From Rhizomys pruinosus (lineage: Eukaryota > Chordata > Mammalia > Rodentia > Spalacidae), in assembly GCA_009823505.1 (NCBI GenBank), contig VZQC01009956.1, positions 784,995-848,994 of the forward strand: a stretch of 64,000 nucleotides of DNA. The letters are read 5' to 3'. Below the pieces are notes generated by a model. It ran no database searches and had not been told where the DNA came from. It saw only the letters and a list, made by a program, of their open reading frames with translations. A program made the position numbers and the translations under genes. This document shows, one piece after another, positions 33,161 through 44,765 of the stretch (position 1 is its first letter; every line of letters starts with the position of its first letter).

Positions 33161-33426
33161 TTTTTTTTGTTTTTTTTTTGTTTTTTTTTTTTAATTTTAT
33201 TTATTTCTGTATGTGTATGAATGTACTGTCTGCATGCAAGTTTGTGCACCCCTGTCATGCAAAGCCGCAGAGGTCAGAAGAGGGTCTTGGATTCCCCCTG
33301 GAACTGGAGTTCTCCTGGAATTGGAGTTTCAGACGGTTCTCAGCCACCATGTGGGTGCTGGGGATCGACCCTGGGTCCTCTGTAAGAGCAGTCGGCGCTC
33401 CTAACTGCTAGGCCATCTCTCCAGCC
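33161..33426 (-). mobile_element. B3-like SINE, antisense
   Basis: Inserted in the right part of the MaLR-D 5' LTR. CTTGATTTAAAGGTTTT and CCTGATTTAACGTTTTA on the two sides are the diverged target-site duplication. Both 17-bp units are present. Confidence 0.95.
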
Positions 33427-34478
33427 CTGATTTAACGTTTTATCACAGATAAAGAAAGGTAACTAATACAGAAATTAGTATCAGAGATTGGGCTGTTGGC
33501 TATGGGGAATCTGAATATATGGGTTACTGGAGGAATGTGAAAAATTTGGAAGTTTGGTCTAGAAAAGTGGTTGATTGCTGTAAGCAGGGATTAATGGGGC
33601 ATTCTAGTAGGGGCCTGGAAAAAAAAGCAGTGCTTAGAAAAAAATAGTTCTAGGGGTAAATAAAGACTTGACCAGCAATTGGGATATTTTGGTAAAGAGT
33701 GTGCCTGGAGTCTGCCTACAGCCAAAATGGTTGCCTGAGGTTAAGATGAAAAGCAACCGACTAATTTTCTTTGGCAGAGTACCTTTCCAGGCAGCCTAAT
33801 TTAAAAATGATGGTGTTTCTATCAATGGTGAATATTGTGCAGATCAACATTGAAAAAAGCAAATGAAGCAGAAAGAAATGCAGAATGTAAAGCTTAGATT
33901 GAAAAAGAGCAATGGGAAGATTAATGTAGGAGCCAAGTCCTGTGCTGAAGGAGAAGAAACCTTTGATAAGGTGATTAAATGATTAAAGAGAGGCCTAGTT
34001 ATTTTCACTTAATAATGGCGAGAGTGCCTCCAGGGCAAGACCACACCCAGCTAAGCTTCCAAATTGTGGAGTGCAAATGCTGCAGAGATTTTCTTCTAGA
34101 AAATCAAGAAAATAATAGCTTGGAAAGTGGATGAAGCAGGCCATGTTCCATCCCAAACTTGCAGCTAGATTTTTCAGTGTCATTAACCAGGTGCTCGCTT
34201 TAGAGGTATGAAAGGGATAAGAATGAAGGGCTCTTTGATTCTTCGTTCTTGGTTTCACTGAGCAATTCGGCCAGGCAGTATGCAGCAAGCACATCCCTGC
34301 ATGAAGAAAGCCCTGGGCCAAGAGGCCCTGATATGCTACTGTGTGAAGATATGAAGCTGAAGCTTATTTGCCAGTGGATACTCCAAGAAAATGTTCAAGA
34401 TGCCACTTTGGAAGTAAAGTCTCAGAAGTTGGAGATTGAGGTATATGTTTTGGGGTTTCCCATCCTGGATTTTGGTCT

Positions 34479-34584
34479 TAAATATATATTCCCACTCCCA
34501 AAAGGAGGAATGAGGGATATGTGCAAATACCAGACATGTGCACATATGCCTCATTCCTCCTTTTGGGAGTGGAATATATATTTA
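34479..34584. repeat. long near-perfect inverted repeat
   Basis: The left arm 34479-34524 and right arm 34540-34584 are reverse complements over about 45 nt with two mismatches/bulges, separated by a 15-nt loop. The central core ACTCCCAAAAGGAGGAATGA pairs perfectly. I do not recognise it as an end of any family. Confidence 0.9.
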
Positions 34585-35138
34585 GTTCCATTGAATGTAT
34601 ACCTGGGAGGGTAATGGCATAATTTCACCAGAGAAGGCCACTCATAAAGAAATAAGACCAATACACATCTTTAGTCAGCTGATGACTACACATCAGATCC
34701 TTAGTCCAAGGTGTGTAGCATCTAGTAACTGTTGGTAAGCGTTTATAAAGAGAAAAACTCATATCCTGGAGTGGAAAGTTTAAGTTCTCAAGTATAGGTG
34801 TGGTAAGCCCCCATGATGATTCTTATTCTCAAAAGGCAAGCTCAGAATAAAGTACAGAAGCCATGAAGAGTTAGTTTCTAAGCAACCAGGTATATTCTGA
34901 CCTGTTTTCACAACTCTAGTTGCAGTTCAATTGAATTAAACATTTTTTTTAAATTTTCATACTTTAAGTTTTAACTACTGGGCTTAGCTGAGGCTCATAA
35001 TGTGGTGTGTGTAACTATGGGACATCGTGAAGTGCCTTATCACAGGAGTATGTAATTTGAGTTTTAATTTTATAGATGTTTACAGTTAAGAGATTTCCCT
35101 GACTTAGAGAAGCAGTGATTTGCAATTGATTGTAAACT

Positions 35139-35745
35139 TTCACATGCAAACCTCTGGCAATGTAGCCATCAGACACCAGACACAAGACTCATGCCAACTG
35201 GGAAAAAGTCTCAAAGCAGAGCAAGAGAAATGAGTGAGGGACTGACCCTGGACTGAGAACTATAAGAAACTGACTACTGGGCTGGAGAGATGGCCTAGCG
35301 GTTAAGAACGCCAACTGCTCTTGCAGAGGATCCGGGTTCGATCCCCAGCACCCACACGGTGGCCGAGAACCATCCGAAACTCCAGTTCCAGGAGAACTCC
35401 AGTTCCAGAGGAATCCGACACCCTCTTCTGACCTCCGCGGCATTGCACAACATGGGTGCACAAACTTGCATGCAGACAGTACATTCATACACATACAGAA
35501 ATAAAAAAAAAAAGAAACTGACTACTTTGGCGTGAGGAAGAGTATGCCTTACCTAGGATTCCTAGGTATGCTGATAAGAGTCCAGCACAGAAGGATGTCT
35601 GAGTTTGGGAGCTTGAATGGATAGGGCTTAGCTTTGATGTTGTGATGTATGATGGGGTTTGGGTGCATAGGAGGACAGGGTTTGATTGAGAACCATTATA
35701 TGAGTTGTACAAATGCTCAATAAAAAAGAAAAATTAATAAAAAAG
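35139..35745 (+). mobile_element. L1 3' end (second type) carrying a B3
   Basis: Homologous to 48530-48890: CTTTCACATGCAAA, GGGACTGACCCTGGACTGAG, GAAGAGTATGCCT, TATATGAGTTG and AATGCTCAATAAAAAA. The 3' UTR lacks the strong G tract of the other L1 type but has GATGGGGTTTGGG. Confidence 0.75.
35279..35512 (+). mobile_element. B3-like SINE, sense, with target-site duplication
   Basis: AGAAACTGACTACT at 35265-35278 and 35513-35526 flanks the element exactly. Two 17-bp units and a near-consensus B box (GGTTCGATCC). Confidence 0.97.
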
Positions 35746-35915
35746 TCAAAATTTAAAAAGAAGGGAAGGAGATTGCTCTGAGTCTCATAAGAAACTTTCA
35801 AATATGGACTTTTGAATAGTATTGATACTGGCAAAGACTATAGGGATTTTTAAGGTAGACTAAATATATTTTGTATTTAATATGTTCATGAGCCTATGAG
35901 GGCCAGGGAGTGGAA

Positions 35916-36572
35916 TGTGATGGTTTGTATGGGACTGTCTCCCATAGCCTCCAAGTATTTGAACAGTTTATTCCCATTTCTTGGTGCTACTGATGGAGGT
36001 TTTAGATAGCGTGCCTTTGCTGGAGGAAGCATATTCTGTGAGTAAACTTAAAGAGTTTTTAACCATTGCCCAATCTCCAGTCACACTCTGCTTCCTTTGC
36101 CTGCTTGCAGATTTGAGTGATTAACTTCTTTTTCTAATTTTTTTATTTTATTTTTTTTATTAAATTTTTTAATTAATTTTATTTATTTCTGTATGTGGAT
36201 GAATGTACTGTCTGCATGCAAGTTTGTGCACCCGTGTCGTTCAACGCCGCGGAGGTCAGAAGAGGGTATTGGATTCCCCTGGAACTGGAGTTCTCCTGGA
36301 ATTGGAGTTTCAGACGGTTCTTGGCCGCCATGTGGGTGCTGGGAATCGAACCTGGGTCATCTGTAAGAGCGGTCGGCGCTCTTAACTGCTAGGCCATCTC
36401 TCCAGACCCTTGAGTGATTAACTTCTGTTCATACTACAGCTACCCCTTTTACCATTCCACCCCTGCATGTAATACATGTTCCCATCTGGAATCCTAAGCT
36501 AAATAATCTCTTCCTTTTATAAATTCCTTTAATATGAACAATATATCACAGCAATAGAAAAGTAATTAATAA
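35916..36572 (+). repeat. MaLR-D 3' LTR, split by a B3
   Basis: TGTGATGGTTTGTATGGGAC...AGTAATTAATA. It aligns with the 5' LTR of the nest. The B3 at 36130-36409 accounts for the excess length. Confidence 0.75.
36130..36409 (-). mobile_element. B3-like SINE, antisense, with 17-bp target-site duplication
   Basis: TTGAGTGATTAACTTCT occurs at 36113-36129 and 36410-36426. Both 17-bp units are present and the CpGs are largely intact (GCCGCGGAGG). Confidence 0.97.
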
Positions 36573-36815
36573 AGGTTTTCCATTTGTGGACCCTGCTGCT
36601 AATTCTTTGAACCTAAGTCTTGAGTTCCATAGTGCTGACACTGAGCCTCCATCCCAGAGTCCATGAAGAAATTTCATTAAAATATCTCTTAGTTACAGTG
36701 GGATAGTGTGAACTGCTGAGATCCAACTACCTTTCTTTGAAACCTTGCCACAAGTAAGCCACTGAGGTAATCTCTAGATACCAATAAATATTTTAAACCT
36801 TGGTGTCTTGTTACA

Positions 36816-36816
<1 letters not shown>

Positions 36817-36869
<53 letters not shown>

Positions 36870-36915
36870 TTCTCTTCTCTTCTCTTCTCTTCTCTTCTCT
36901 TCTCTTCTCTTCTCT
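36817..36915 (+). repeat. CT microsatellite grading into (TCTTC)n
   Basis: (CT)n for about 50 bp, then about nine TCTTC pentamers; a strand-asymmetric polypyrimidine tract of about 100 bp. Confidence 0.95.
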
Positions 36916-36919
36916 TCCT

Positions 36920-38350
36920 ATATATAAGTCTATTCTTCCATCACTTTGAAAATAGATTTGTCTTACTGCTCTGATATTTCATGGTACCAAAGTATACAAG
37001 TTATTGCATGTATTTTGCTAACTGCCTCTTCTGTGTCTTGCTTGCAGTCCTAAACCTGTTCATTCATTCTTAACATTCCCCTTGAGAGTGAAATGGCAGA
37101 ATTTCTTATGGTTATACTTTAGCTTTGTAAAATAAAAGATAAAAAATTCTTGCACTGATTGTGTCATGGGATGCATGAAAACATTTTGTCAAAAATCCAA
37201 CGTCCATTCATGATAAATGGCAAAGGGAATCTGAGAGGTTCCATGAGCTATACAGCAAGCACCATAACAACAATGTACAAGATTGCACCTGGTATGTCAA
37301 CAACAATCCAGGTCATGCTCCAAATCCAAAAATACACTTGTGTATGTGTGTATGTGTGTGTGTGTGTTTGTTTGTGTGTGTGTTTAAACTATGTCCCATG
37401 TAATTGAAACATTAGAACACTTTCCTTCTTCCTTGTCCATGGCTTCGTCACATTGTCATCTTCTATGCTGATCTGAGTTTTTAGAGATGCAACTCCACTT
37501 AAGGAATTCCCATAAGACCCATGAAACATTTACATTTCTATGCTATGACAAAACTTCTGCAAATTGGGATGCTGATGATACTTTGTTAGTGGATAAAAGA
37601 AGGATCTGAACAGATATATGTGTAAGTACATAAATACAGTCACATAGGATTGCTTTTGTCTTATAATGTCTCTACATACCATTAATTAATTAGTTAACAT
37701 TTTCTTGGTGAATTCTTGTTTCATAGTGAAAACTCTGAGGGCTTCATTGTCATCTAGTATGATGACAAATATTTTAGTAACATTTAATTCCGTTAACAAA
37801 ATTCATTGCCCATTTATTATTGGAGATATTGCAGTGGTTATCACACCATTGTAATTACCATTTGAATATAACAATCAATTCTAACAAATGCATGTTCTAA
37901 TGGAATCTATTTAAATATCAGTTAAACTTCATTGTAAAAGAAGTATGCTTTACTCACTCTTGTCTATTCCTAGTTCATTGCTTGTCCAGTTTCCTAAAAC
38001 TGGGACATTCAGACATCCACCTTGTAAGACTGATTTCTACTGTAAAACATGAAGTGGAAATTCAAATCCAATACTGGAATTATTCCAATGAACCCAGAAT
38101 CTCCTGTAGACCATGAAGAAGTGAGACCAGACCAATTCCTCACAGAGCATTTATGCATTAAGTTAAAAGCTCAAGTGTCAGTGGGTGCATGATTCTGGCA
38201 GGTACTGAAGGCTGGAAAATAAAACACCTCAATACAACTAAAGAAATATTACTCTAAGACTATAGCAGGAAGATCTGGTGTATAACCAGATCCTCAGAGG
38301 TATTAAGGGGTTTTCTGTATAGGAATCAGGAGCAGTAACACTACGACCAA
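36920..38350. other. gene-less intergenic stretch
   Basis: No convincing gene or repeat apart from a TG microsatellite at 37338-37384. An 82-codon frame (37159-37407) runs into the TG repeat and is not credible. Confidence 0.55.
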
Positions 38351-38354
38351 GATT

Positions 38355-38560
38355 TATGGGAATCCCAATGCTAGATTCAGTTGTAAACTTGACATATTTG
38401 GGTATAACCAACCACAATTGAAGTATTTCCTCCACTGGTTTGGCCTGTGACCATGTATTTTGGATCGATTTCTTGATTGTTGATGTGGAAGGTCCCAGCC
38501 TATTGTAATTCCATACCTGGGCAAGAGGTATTGTGTTATATAAGAAAGAAGGCTGAGGGG
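38355..38560 (+). mobile_element. partial MaLR LTR (E family)
   Basis: GCTAGATTCAGTTGTAAACTTGACA, GGCCTGTGACCATG, TTCTTGATTGTTGATGTGG and TATAAGAAAGAAGGCTGAG parallel 42197-42390 of MaLR-E. Truncated at the right, where L1 sequence follows. Confidence 0.65.
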
Positions 38561-38599
38561 GAGGGTAGGGATAATGGGGGCACTTGACCTGGAGACAGA

Positions 38600-40080
38600 A
38601 GAGTTTGGATGACATGAGAGAAAATACCTATGGATGATCTTGGGGGGCTATATACAACATAGTGAAATGTACAGACAGTATCTGAACATTAGTGCATATG
38701 TATACCTGGGGCAGTATGGCAAGGAACTCAGTGAAAGGCAGGAAAGACCTCCTTTTGAGCGGTTTGCCATAGTAGTCCAAGAGACTCCAAAAATAACAAA
38801 GGCTACAGCCAGATCTCTTCTTTATATCCCAGACTTTGAAGAAAAGAACCTACTTCTGAAGCCAGGACATCCTTTGGACACAAAATTTAGAGCAATGGAA
38901 CAGAAACTGACCTGGAAGTTCTAGAGGATACTATGCAAGCTGTCAAGGGAGGAAATCAATCAATGGTCCAACCCAATCCTGAACTCTAATAATTAAGTGA
39001 ATGGACCAGCAAACTTCCTCTTTTGGTGCAGTAGTGGCACTGTTATCTATCTAATTGGCCTTAAAATCCTTTCAATGGAAATGAATTCCTGGAATGGCAC
39101 TGTAAACACAGCCAAATACAAATGGCTGGAGATGTCATGGATCCTAGAGAAAACCCTATTTCTCATATTTCTAGACAAATCAAATTTCTTACCATATGCT
39201 AAATATGGATCATTATATTTGCAAACAAGTATATCACACCATCCATCAAAGAAGCTTCTTTTGGCAATAGATGGAGGCTAAGGCAGATTTCCATAACTGG
39301 TAACATCCAGAGAGTAAAATTTCAAGAGATGCCTCATCTGAGGTGATACATCTGCAGTGGAACTTCTATATTAAAAGTTCATGGAACTTAGTGGAACAGG
39401 GAGTAGGGAGGAAACTAGGACATCCCTCATGTCTCACCAGCTTTCTTACATAAAAGAGTATGATGTGTACAGAAAACACAAGGGCTAAGTTTGGGAGAAT
39501 GAGAGACTGCACAGCATATGTACTTGGCTAGGACTCATATTAAAACTCACCTACCCACAGATCAGGGACTATTGTGGAAGAGGTGTCAGAACAATTGTAA
39601 GAGCTAGGGTTGGTCCATGAACAAAGGGAAACAGAGGCTTTCAGACCACTGGATGCTTGCACATGTGGACTTGCGGCAATGGAGGCCTCAAGCACAAGAC
39701 CCAAGCCAACTCAATCAGACAAGGGCCCAGAGTGGAGCAAAGGAAATGACTTTGGGTCATCACTAGTCTAGAACTGTTGGAGACTAATTACTATTGGGTG
39801 AGGGAGGCTAAACACTATTCATGATCTCTACGATCTCTAGATAGGCTCACTATATCCCAATGGATGAATTTTCACTGAAGGACATCTAGGGAAAATGCTT
39901 GACTGGCTAAGACTTAATGTACGTGACAGAATACATGAGGTCTGGTGTGGGGGGTACAAACATGAATGGGGGAAGAGGTCCAAATTTGATTACAATATGT
40001 TTATGAAATTTACATCAAATGTGGGAGAGGGTGAAGCTGATGTTTCCAGTTTTTTGCTTCATAAAACCTCACTGTAATTC
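38600..40080 (+). mobile_element. old L1 (Lx-like) 3' UTR region
   Basis: Landmarks such as GATCAGGGACTATTGTGGAAG, AATTGTAAGAGCTAGGG and GCACATGTGGACTTGC match the 3' UTR organisation of older rodent L1s. The upstream TGGAACAGAAACTGACCTGG has a relative at 61390-61415. A 96-codon frame (38634-38924) looks protein-like but lies in this L1-type sequence and is not called a gene. Confidence 0.55.
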
Positions 40081-40297
40081 ATCTAGTAATGTATGTACCA
40101 GGATAGCTCCACAGAATCAACTCCATAGGAAAAGTCAGACAAAAAAAACTTGTGCTATTTAACATTGGACCTCTCTTTTCCTAATAAAGTCCATGTTCAA
40201 ATGTCCACCACAAACTCTTTGTTAAAGTGTGGTACAATTGCACTCCTCTTTCCAGGGTGTCTCTACTGTCCTTGCTCCACTGTTATCAAACTATGCA

Positions 40298-40998
40298 CAT
40301 CCGAGCTAAACAGCTTCTTTGTTCTGCTCAAACATGCTACTCTAGAAAAAGTACCCAAGGATGCCTTAACTCGGATTTCTCAGCTATGTGTATGATTTTG
40401 TAGCAATATATAATTCAGCGCCACCCTCCCCACCTTTTCCCATATAGGATAGAGTATATCTTCTTTGCAATGGATTTATCAACAAACAAGCTGAGGAAGT
40501 ACAAACATGGTTTCTGGTTTACTTAGAAGGGCTAAGGACAAATCCAAGCCCACAATGAAGTTCCTCTCATGCTGGCATTCCTGCTATGTTCATGGAAACA
40601 TGCACAGAACTCTGCGACTCTAGGACTCCACTTAAGCATGTAAAAGCCCACCTCGTGGGGCTGAAGCTTTCTCCCATTTCACCATCATGAAAATAGGGCA
40701 CAGAATTTATGCCAGGACTCTGGATGGCCATGTTGGGAAAGAAAAACCACCATGTAGCTAGTGAGTGTTGGTTTACCTCAATCACTTTGGAGGCAAGCCT
40801 AGTAAATTCCCTACTTTAGATTGGAGAATCTGCTCCTTGTGCTGCCTAACAACCAGAGAACTGAAAGCAGCGGAGGTGAGGCAGGATGGTATGTGCATGG
40901 GTAGGAGTGTGGGTGCCCTCTGGGGAGGAAAATTTTCTGCAACAGCCCAGCTAGCTTTTCCTAAGGAAAAGCAGTTCCCAATTCACTGAATATTAACA
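40298..40998 (+). repeat. ERV-F 5' LTR region
   Basis: 40298-40416 aligns with 50953-51080 (ATCCGA, TTTGTTCTGCTCA, CTTAACTC, TCAGCTATGTGTATG/TAGCTGTGTGTGTAG, CAATATATAATTCA). The remaining DNA up to ATTAACA at 40998, just before the primer site, has no visible counterpart at the 3' end. Part of it may be an insertion. Confidence 0.55.
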
Positions 40999-41000
40999 TC

Positions 41001-41018
41001 TGGTGCTGAAACCCATCA
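41001..41018 (+). promoter_or_regulatory. primer binding site, tRNA-Phe-like
   Basis: TGGTGCTGAAACCCATCA follows ...AACATC and matches the tRNA-Phe-type site at about 14 of 18 positions by eye. It lies about 0.8 kb upstream of the gag remnant. Confidence 0.6.
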
Positions 41019-41821
41019 GGGATTTTTAAGGGCTTATCCCAATGGCCCCATGCCCTGTGTTACTAACTTGCAAAGGCCACTGATGGCTCTGGCTCTGCTG
41101 ACCATGACAGCTAGGCACCTTGGCTGAGTCTATGTAAGCTCACCTGATGAGTGGACCTACTGATCTGTAACAATCAAGACCACATAACTTCTATTATCTC
41201 TGCTCTATCTTGGGGCCTTGCCGGAGAACACAGATATTCTCCCGGCTTGCTAATAGACTAAATAGACACCTGTCACAACCAGAGACCCTTGAAGTTCTTG
41301 TGGTTTAAACATTTATGCAGGGGGTACAGGGCTTGTATCTAGAGATCATATTGATACCCTGTGTAAACCCAGATAGCGTCACCTGATAGACAGGTGAGAT
41401 AGTATCTCCATTTCACCTTTCCATCTTACTCTTTCTCTCTTTCTGATATTCTGGACTCCCCATTTTGTCAGACCCTGCCAGTCCTTCAGACAGGAGGCTA
41501 CTCTCCATTTTCCTCTACTTCATACCCACGACATCAGGACGAGGTAATCTGTTGAGCCTGATTCAGAAGCACACTAATCTAATCTAAGGAGCCCTGGGTG
41601 TTCCCCTCCATTGTCCTCCGATCTGAAGATTTAGAGGCCTGGGAGTTCATAAGCCCCCCACTGGACCCCTTCTATTTTGATTGGACCCCCTGGCGTCTAT
41701 AATACAGGGAATTCCTACTCCTAGACACTAGGCCAATTTCTGGTAACTCCAAATCTTAAGGGACACTGTGAGAAGCTGTATCTGACCCCCATTCCATTCT
41801 TACCTTGTTCCAAAACCCACC

Positions 41822-42189
41822 ATGGATTCAAAATTTTCTATTCCAAAAGGTAAAGCTTTAGCCTGTCTCTGGGCTAATTTGCAAGAGCTCCATCTAGAAG
41901 ACCTCAAGCCTGCCACTCTTATTCACTGTCATCCCAAATTTGGCCTCAGTTTCTATTGGACAATAACAAACATTGGCCTGAATTCAGGACTTTCCATTTT
42001 AATATCTTAATTAATTTAGATAATTCCTTCAGGTAAAGTAGAAAGTGGTCTGAAGTTCCCTCTATCCAAGGCTTTACTGCTGTCTAGGCATGACCCTTTC
42101 TATGCATCTCCTCCTCTGCTTAGCAAATCCTCTTATGTTTCCAAACCCCAAACCCCAAATCTAAAATGGCAAGATGTCCTCAACAAACC
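41822..42189 (+). pseudogene. gag matrix remnant of ERV-F
   Basis: The frame starting at 41822 includes an IPKGKALACLWANL stretch and a HLEDLKPATLI stretch, with the layout of gammaretroviral-type MA. It stops at 42008 and continues in other frames to the MaLR-E insertion site at 42189. The leader upstream (41019-41821) is non-coding and C/T-rich. Confidence 0.6.
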
Positions 42190-44171
42190 TGTGCTGGATA
42201 GCTTTAGTGTCAACTTGACACACCTGGGTTGAGGGAGCCTCATTTGGGGAATTGGCTCCATTGGATTGGCCTGTGGCCACATCTGTGGAGTATTGTCTTG
42301 ATGGTCAAGCGGTGTGGGAGGGCCTGTCCCACGATGAGTGGTGCCACCTTGGGCAGGTTTTTGTGTACAGTATAAGAAGGTGGACTAGGCATGAGCCAGG
42401 GGAGCAAGCCAGTGAACAGCATTCCTCCATGGCTTGTTCTTCAGCTTCTGCTTCCAGGTTCCTGCCCTGAGTTCTTGCCTTGGGCTCCCTGGGTGATGAA
42501 CTGTGACCCAGAAGATGTGAGCTGAATAAACCCTTTCCTCCTCAAGTTGGTGTCGGTCAGAGTATTTTGTCACAGCAATGGAAGACAAACTAGGACAGAA
42601 ATTGGTACCAGAAAGTGGGGTATTGCTGTGACAGACCTGACCTTGGTGTTTTGGAGAAGGATTGTGGAGGTGTTTGGAACTATGGGCTGGGAAGATCACT
42701 GAATGCCTAAAGATCATTGCTGTGGAGCTTGGAGCCGTTTTGCTGAAGGAATTGTAGAAGATGGAGGCCTGGCTTGTGAAGTTTCTAGTTTCAAAGGGGA
42801 GCAGAGATCATCAGGACTGTGTAATCTGTGGGTTCTGGTCAGCTGGGGCTGAAGAATCAGCTGTAAGTAACAAGAGACCAGAACCTGAAGTGAAATTTTT
42901 GTTGTACTGGGACAACTGATGCTGGTTAGCTGGGGCTGAAAAATCAGCTGTAAGTAACAAGACACCAGCATCACTGTGGTGAAATCTTCTGGGAAGAATT
43001 TCTTCAGGGTCAGTACACAGAAGCTGTGATCCAGAAGGGGCCTGAGCCTCCATCTCAAGCCAGAAACATGACTTGGTAATGTGTAAGAGTCTCCTATATG
43101 GTTCTGTTGTTGAAATTTGAGGGTGTCACAGAGAGAAGCCGAGGCTTGGCACTGTGAGAGGTCAGGAAATACCATTGGTGGAAGTGCACCTCGGTTGCAG
43201 TGAAGACCCCAAGATTGCAGGGGTTGTGGAGAGAAGCTGAGGCTTGGCACCAGAAGAGGTCAGAAGAGGCCATTGGTGAAGGTGCTGCCTCAGTTTCAGT
43301 GGCAACCCCAGCTTTTTGGAGATGCCAGAACCATGGGACGACCACCAAGAGCAGCGACAGGTGTGGAATGGAGTCGGCCTGGGCCTGAAAGATGAGCTGT
43401 ATGTGCCACAGATGGCAGAGTCAGAGAGGGGAGCTGCAGAGACCCTTTGGAGCCCAGAAGATCGTGAATGAATCCCAGGTGTCCAGCCTTGAGCTACTTT
43501 GCTGGACTTAGGTTTTGTTTGAGTGTGCCTGATTCTTCCCTTTGAAATAAGACAGTATTTGTTTTGGATTTTCCAGCAGCCCACAGTTAAGAGACTTTTA
43601 ACAGACTGTGAACTTTTAAGTATTTGGACATTTTAACGACTGTGTGGCTTTTAAGGTTGTGCTGTCTGAGGTTGTGATTAATGTTAACATCATACTTTGG
43701 GGACAAGAACTGGAAATGTGGTGGTTTAATAGTGGTGTGTTTTGTGTCTCAAGTTGACAAGGGGTCAATTGTGCTGGATAGCTTTAGTTTCAACTTGACA
43801 CACCTGGGTTGAGGGAGCCTCATTTGGGGAACTGGCTCCATTGGATTGTGGCCACATATGTGGAGTATTGTCTTGATGGTCAAGCAGTGTGGGAAGGCCT
43901 GGCCCACAATGAGTGGTGCCACCCTTGGCAGGTTGTTGTGTACTGTATAAGAAGGTGGACTGGGCATGAGCCAGGGGAGCAAGCCAGTGAACAGCATTCC
44001 TCCATGGCCTGTGCTTCAGCTTCTGCTTCCAGGTTCCTGCCCTGAGTTCTTGCCTTGGGCTCCCTGAGTGATGAACTATGACGCAGGAGATGTGAGGTGA
44101 ATAAACCCTTTCCTCCCCAAGTTGGTGTGGGTCAAAGTGTTTTGTCACAGCAATGGAAGACAAACTAGGAT
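42190..44171 (+). mobile_element. MaLR-E, complete non-autonomous element
   Basis: LTRs 42190-42597 and 43770-44171 both start TGTGCTGGATAGC and end near GACAAACTAGGA. The 1.17-kb interior starts GAAATTGGTACCAGAAAGTGG. AAACC occurs on each side (42185-42189, 44172-44176), so the 5-bp target-site duplication expected of the ERVL/MaLR class is present. The LTRs are very similar (AATAAACCC polyadenylation region and TATAAGAAGGTGG in both). There is no coding capacity; antisense frames of 178 and 184 codons are chance. The interior has a local duplication: TCAGCTGTAAGTAACAAGA occurs at about 42858 and 42944. Confidence 0.9.
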
Positions 44172-44172
44172 A

Positions 44173-44760
44173 AACCCCCACCCCCGAATTTGGACCAGCA
44201 GAACAGTCACCTCCTGATAACCCCTCAGCTGAGTTTCCTATCCCTGAGGAAACTGGCCAACCTCCTGTGTCTCTCCTTAATCCATCAGCCATCCTCAGTA
44301 CCCCAGACTCTTCTTTCATCTCAACACTCTGATATTTGCCTTTACCACCCAGCCTCTCCTACTATATTATCACAGAAATCCCCATCTCCTCAAGCCTCAC
44401 TACACTCCCCACTCATAGTCATTCCATAAGTAATGCCTACATGTTCTACTTAAGTGAAGTGGGAGGTAGGGCTGTCCTGAGTCTATTTTTCTCAAGCTAG
44501 AAATGGACCATGCTGAGGAAAAAATTAGGGTCTTTTTCAGAAAAATCCCCTCCACTTCAAAAAGTAATTAACCAGACTGTGCCAGATTTATTCTTTAATA
44601 TAGCACAGTATCCATTACATACTTCTAATTTAACACCAGAGGAAAAGGCGCACATTTTGATGGTGGTCCAACAACATGCTGACAGCCTATGTCAAACAGA
44701 GAGATATGATCACGTTTGCTTTACCATCGCTGGGTTGTCAGGAGTCCCTATGTGACCCAG
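44173..44760 (+). pseudogene. gag proline-rich and capsid remnant of ERV-F
   Basis: After MaLR-E the gag sequence resumes with a Pro/Ser-rich stretch (44180-44440). A capsid-like frame at 44510-44755 follows, containing LTPEEKAHILMVVQQHADSL. It ends abruptly next to the misplaced RT segment; the rest of capsid, nucleocapsid and protease are not seen. Confidence 0.6.
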
Positions 44761-44765
44761 GAATG

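Larger units (their letters stand above)
33471..35915 (+). mobile_element. MaLR-D interior
   Basis: It starts GAAATTAGTATCAGAGATTGG as expected after a MaLR LTR, with no coding capacity. It contains a foldback hairpin at 34479-34584 and an L1 end with its own B3 (35139-35745). Confidence 0.65.
19335..36572 (+). mobile_element. MaLR-D with nested retroviruses
   Basis: The outermost element of the nest. Its 5' LTR is 19335-19617 plus 33121-33470, its interior 33471-35915 and its 3' LTR 35916-36572. Both LTRs share TCCAAGTATTTGAA, the CTCTGCTTCC...TGCCTGCTTG...GATTTGAGTG/GATGTGAGTG block and an AGTAATTAATA/GGTAACTAATACA end. The interior opens GAAATTAGTATCAGAGATTGG, the counterpart of the GAAATTGGTACCAGAAAG start of MaLR-E at 42598. 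ERV-B occupies the 5' LTR. A solo-LTR relative at 23915-24202 shows how the uninterrupted sequence would read. Confidence 0.75.

Noticed and set aside
36817..36915. Regularly spaced short repeats considered as a CRISPR-like array
   Set aside because: They are a continuous CT/TCTTC microsatellite without unique spacers, in a mammalian genome.
38634..38924. 96-codon protein-like frame
   Set aside because: It lies within L1 3'-type sequence, has no recognisable domain and has no conserved frame in the related segment at 61.4 kb.
43765..44319. 184-codon antisense open frame (and a 178-codon one at 42714-43250)
   Set aside because: Both run antisense through MaLR-E LTR/interior sequence. Equivalent frames in the other LTR are broken and no domain is visible.
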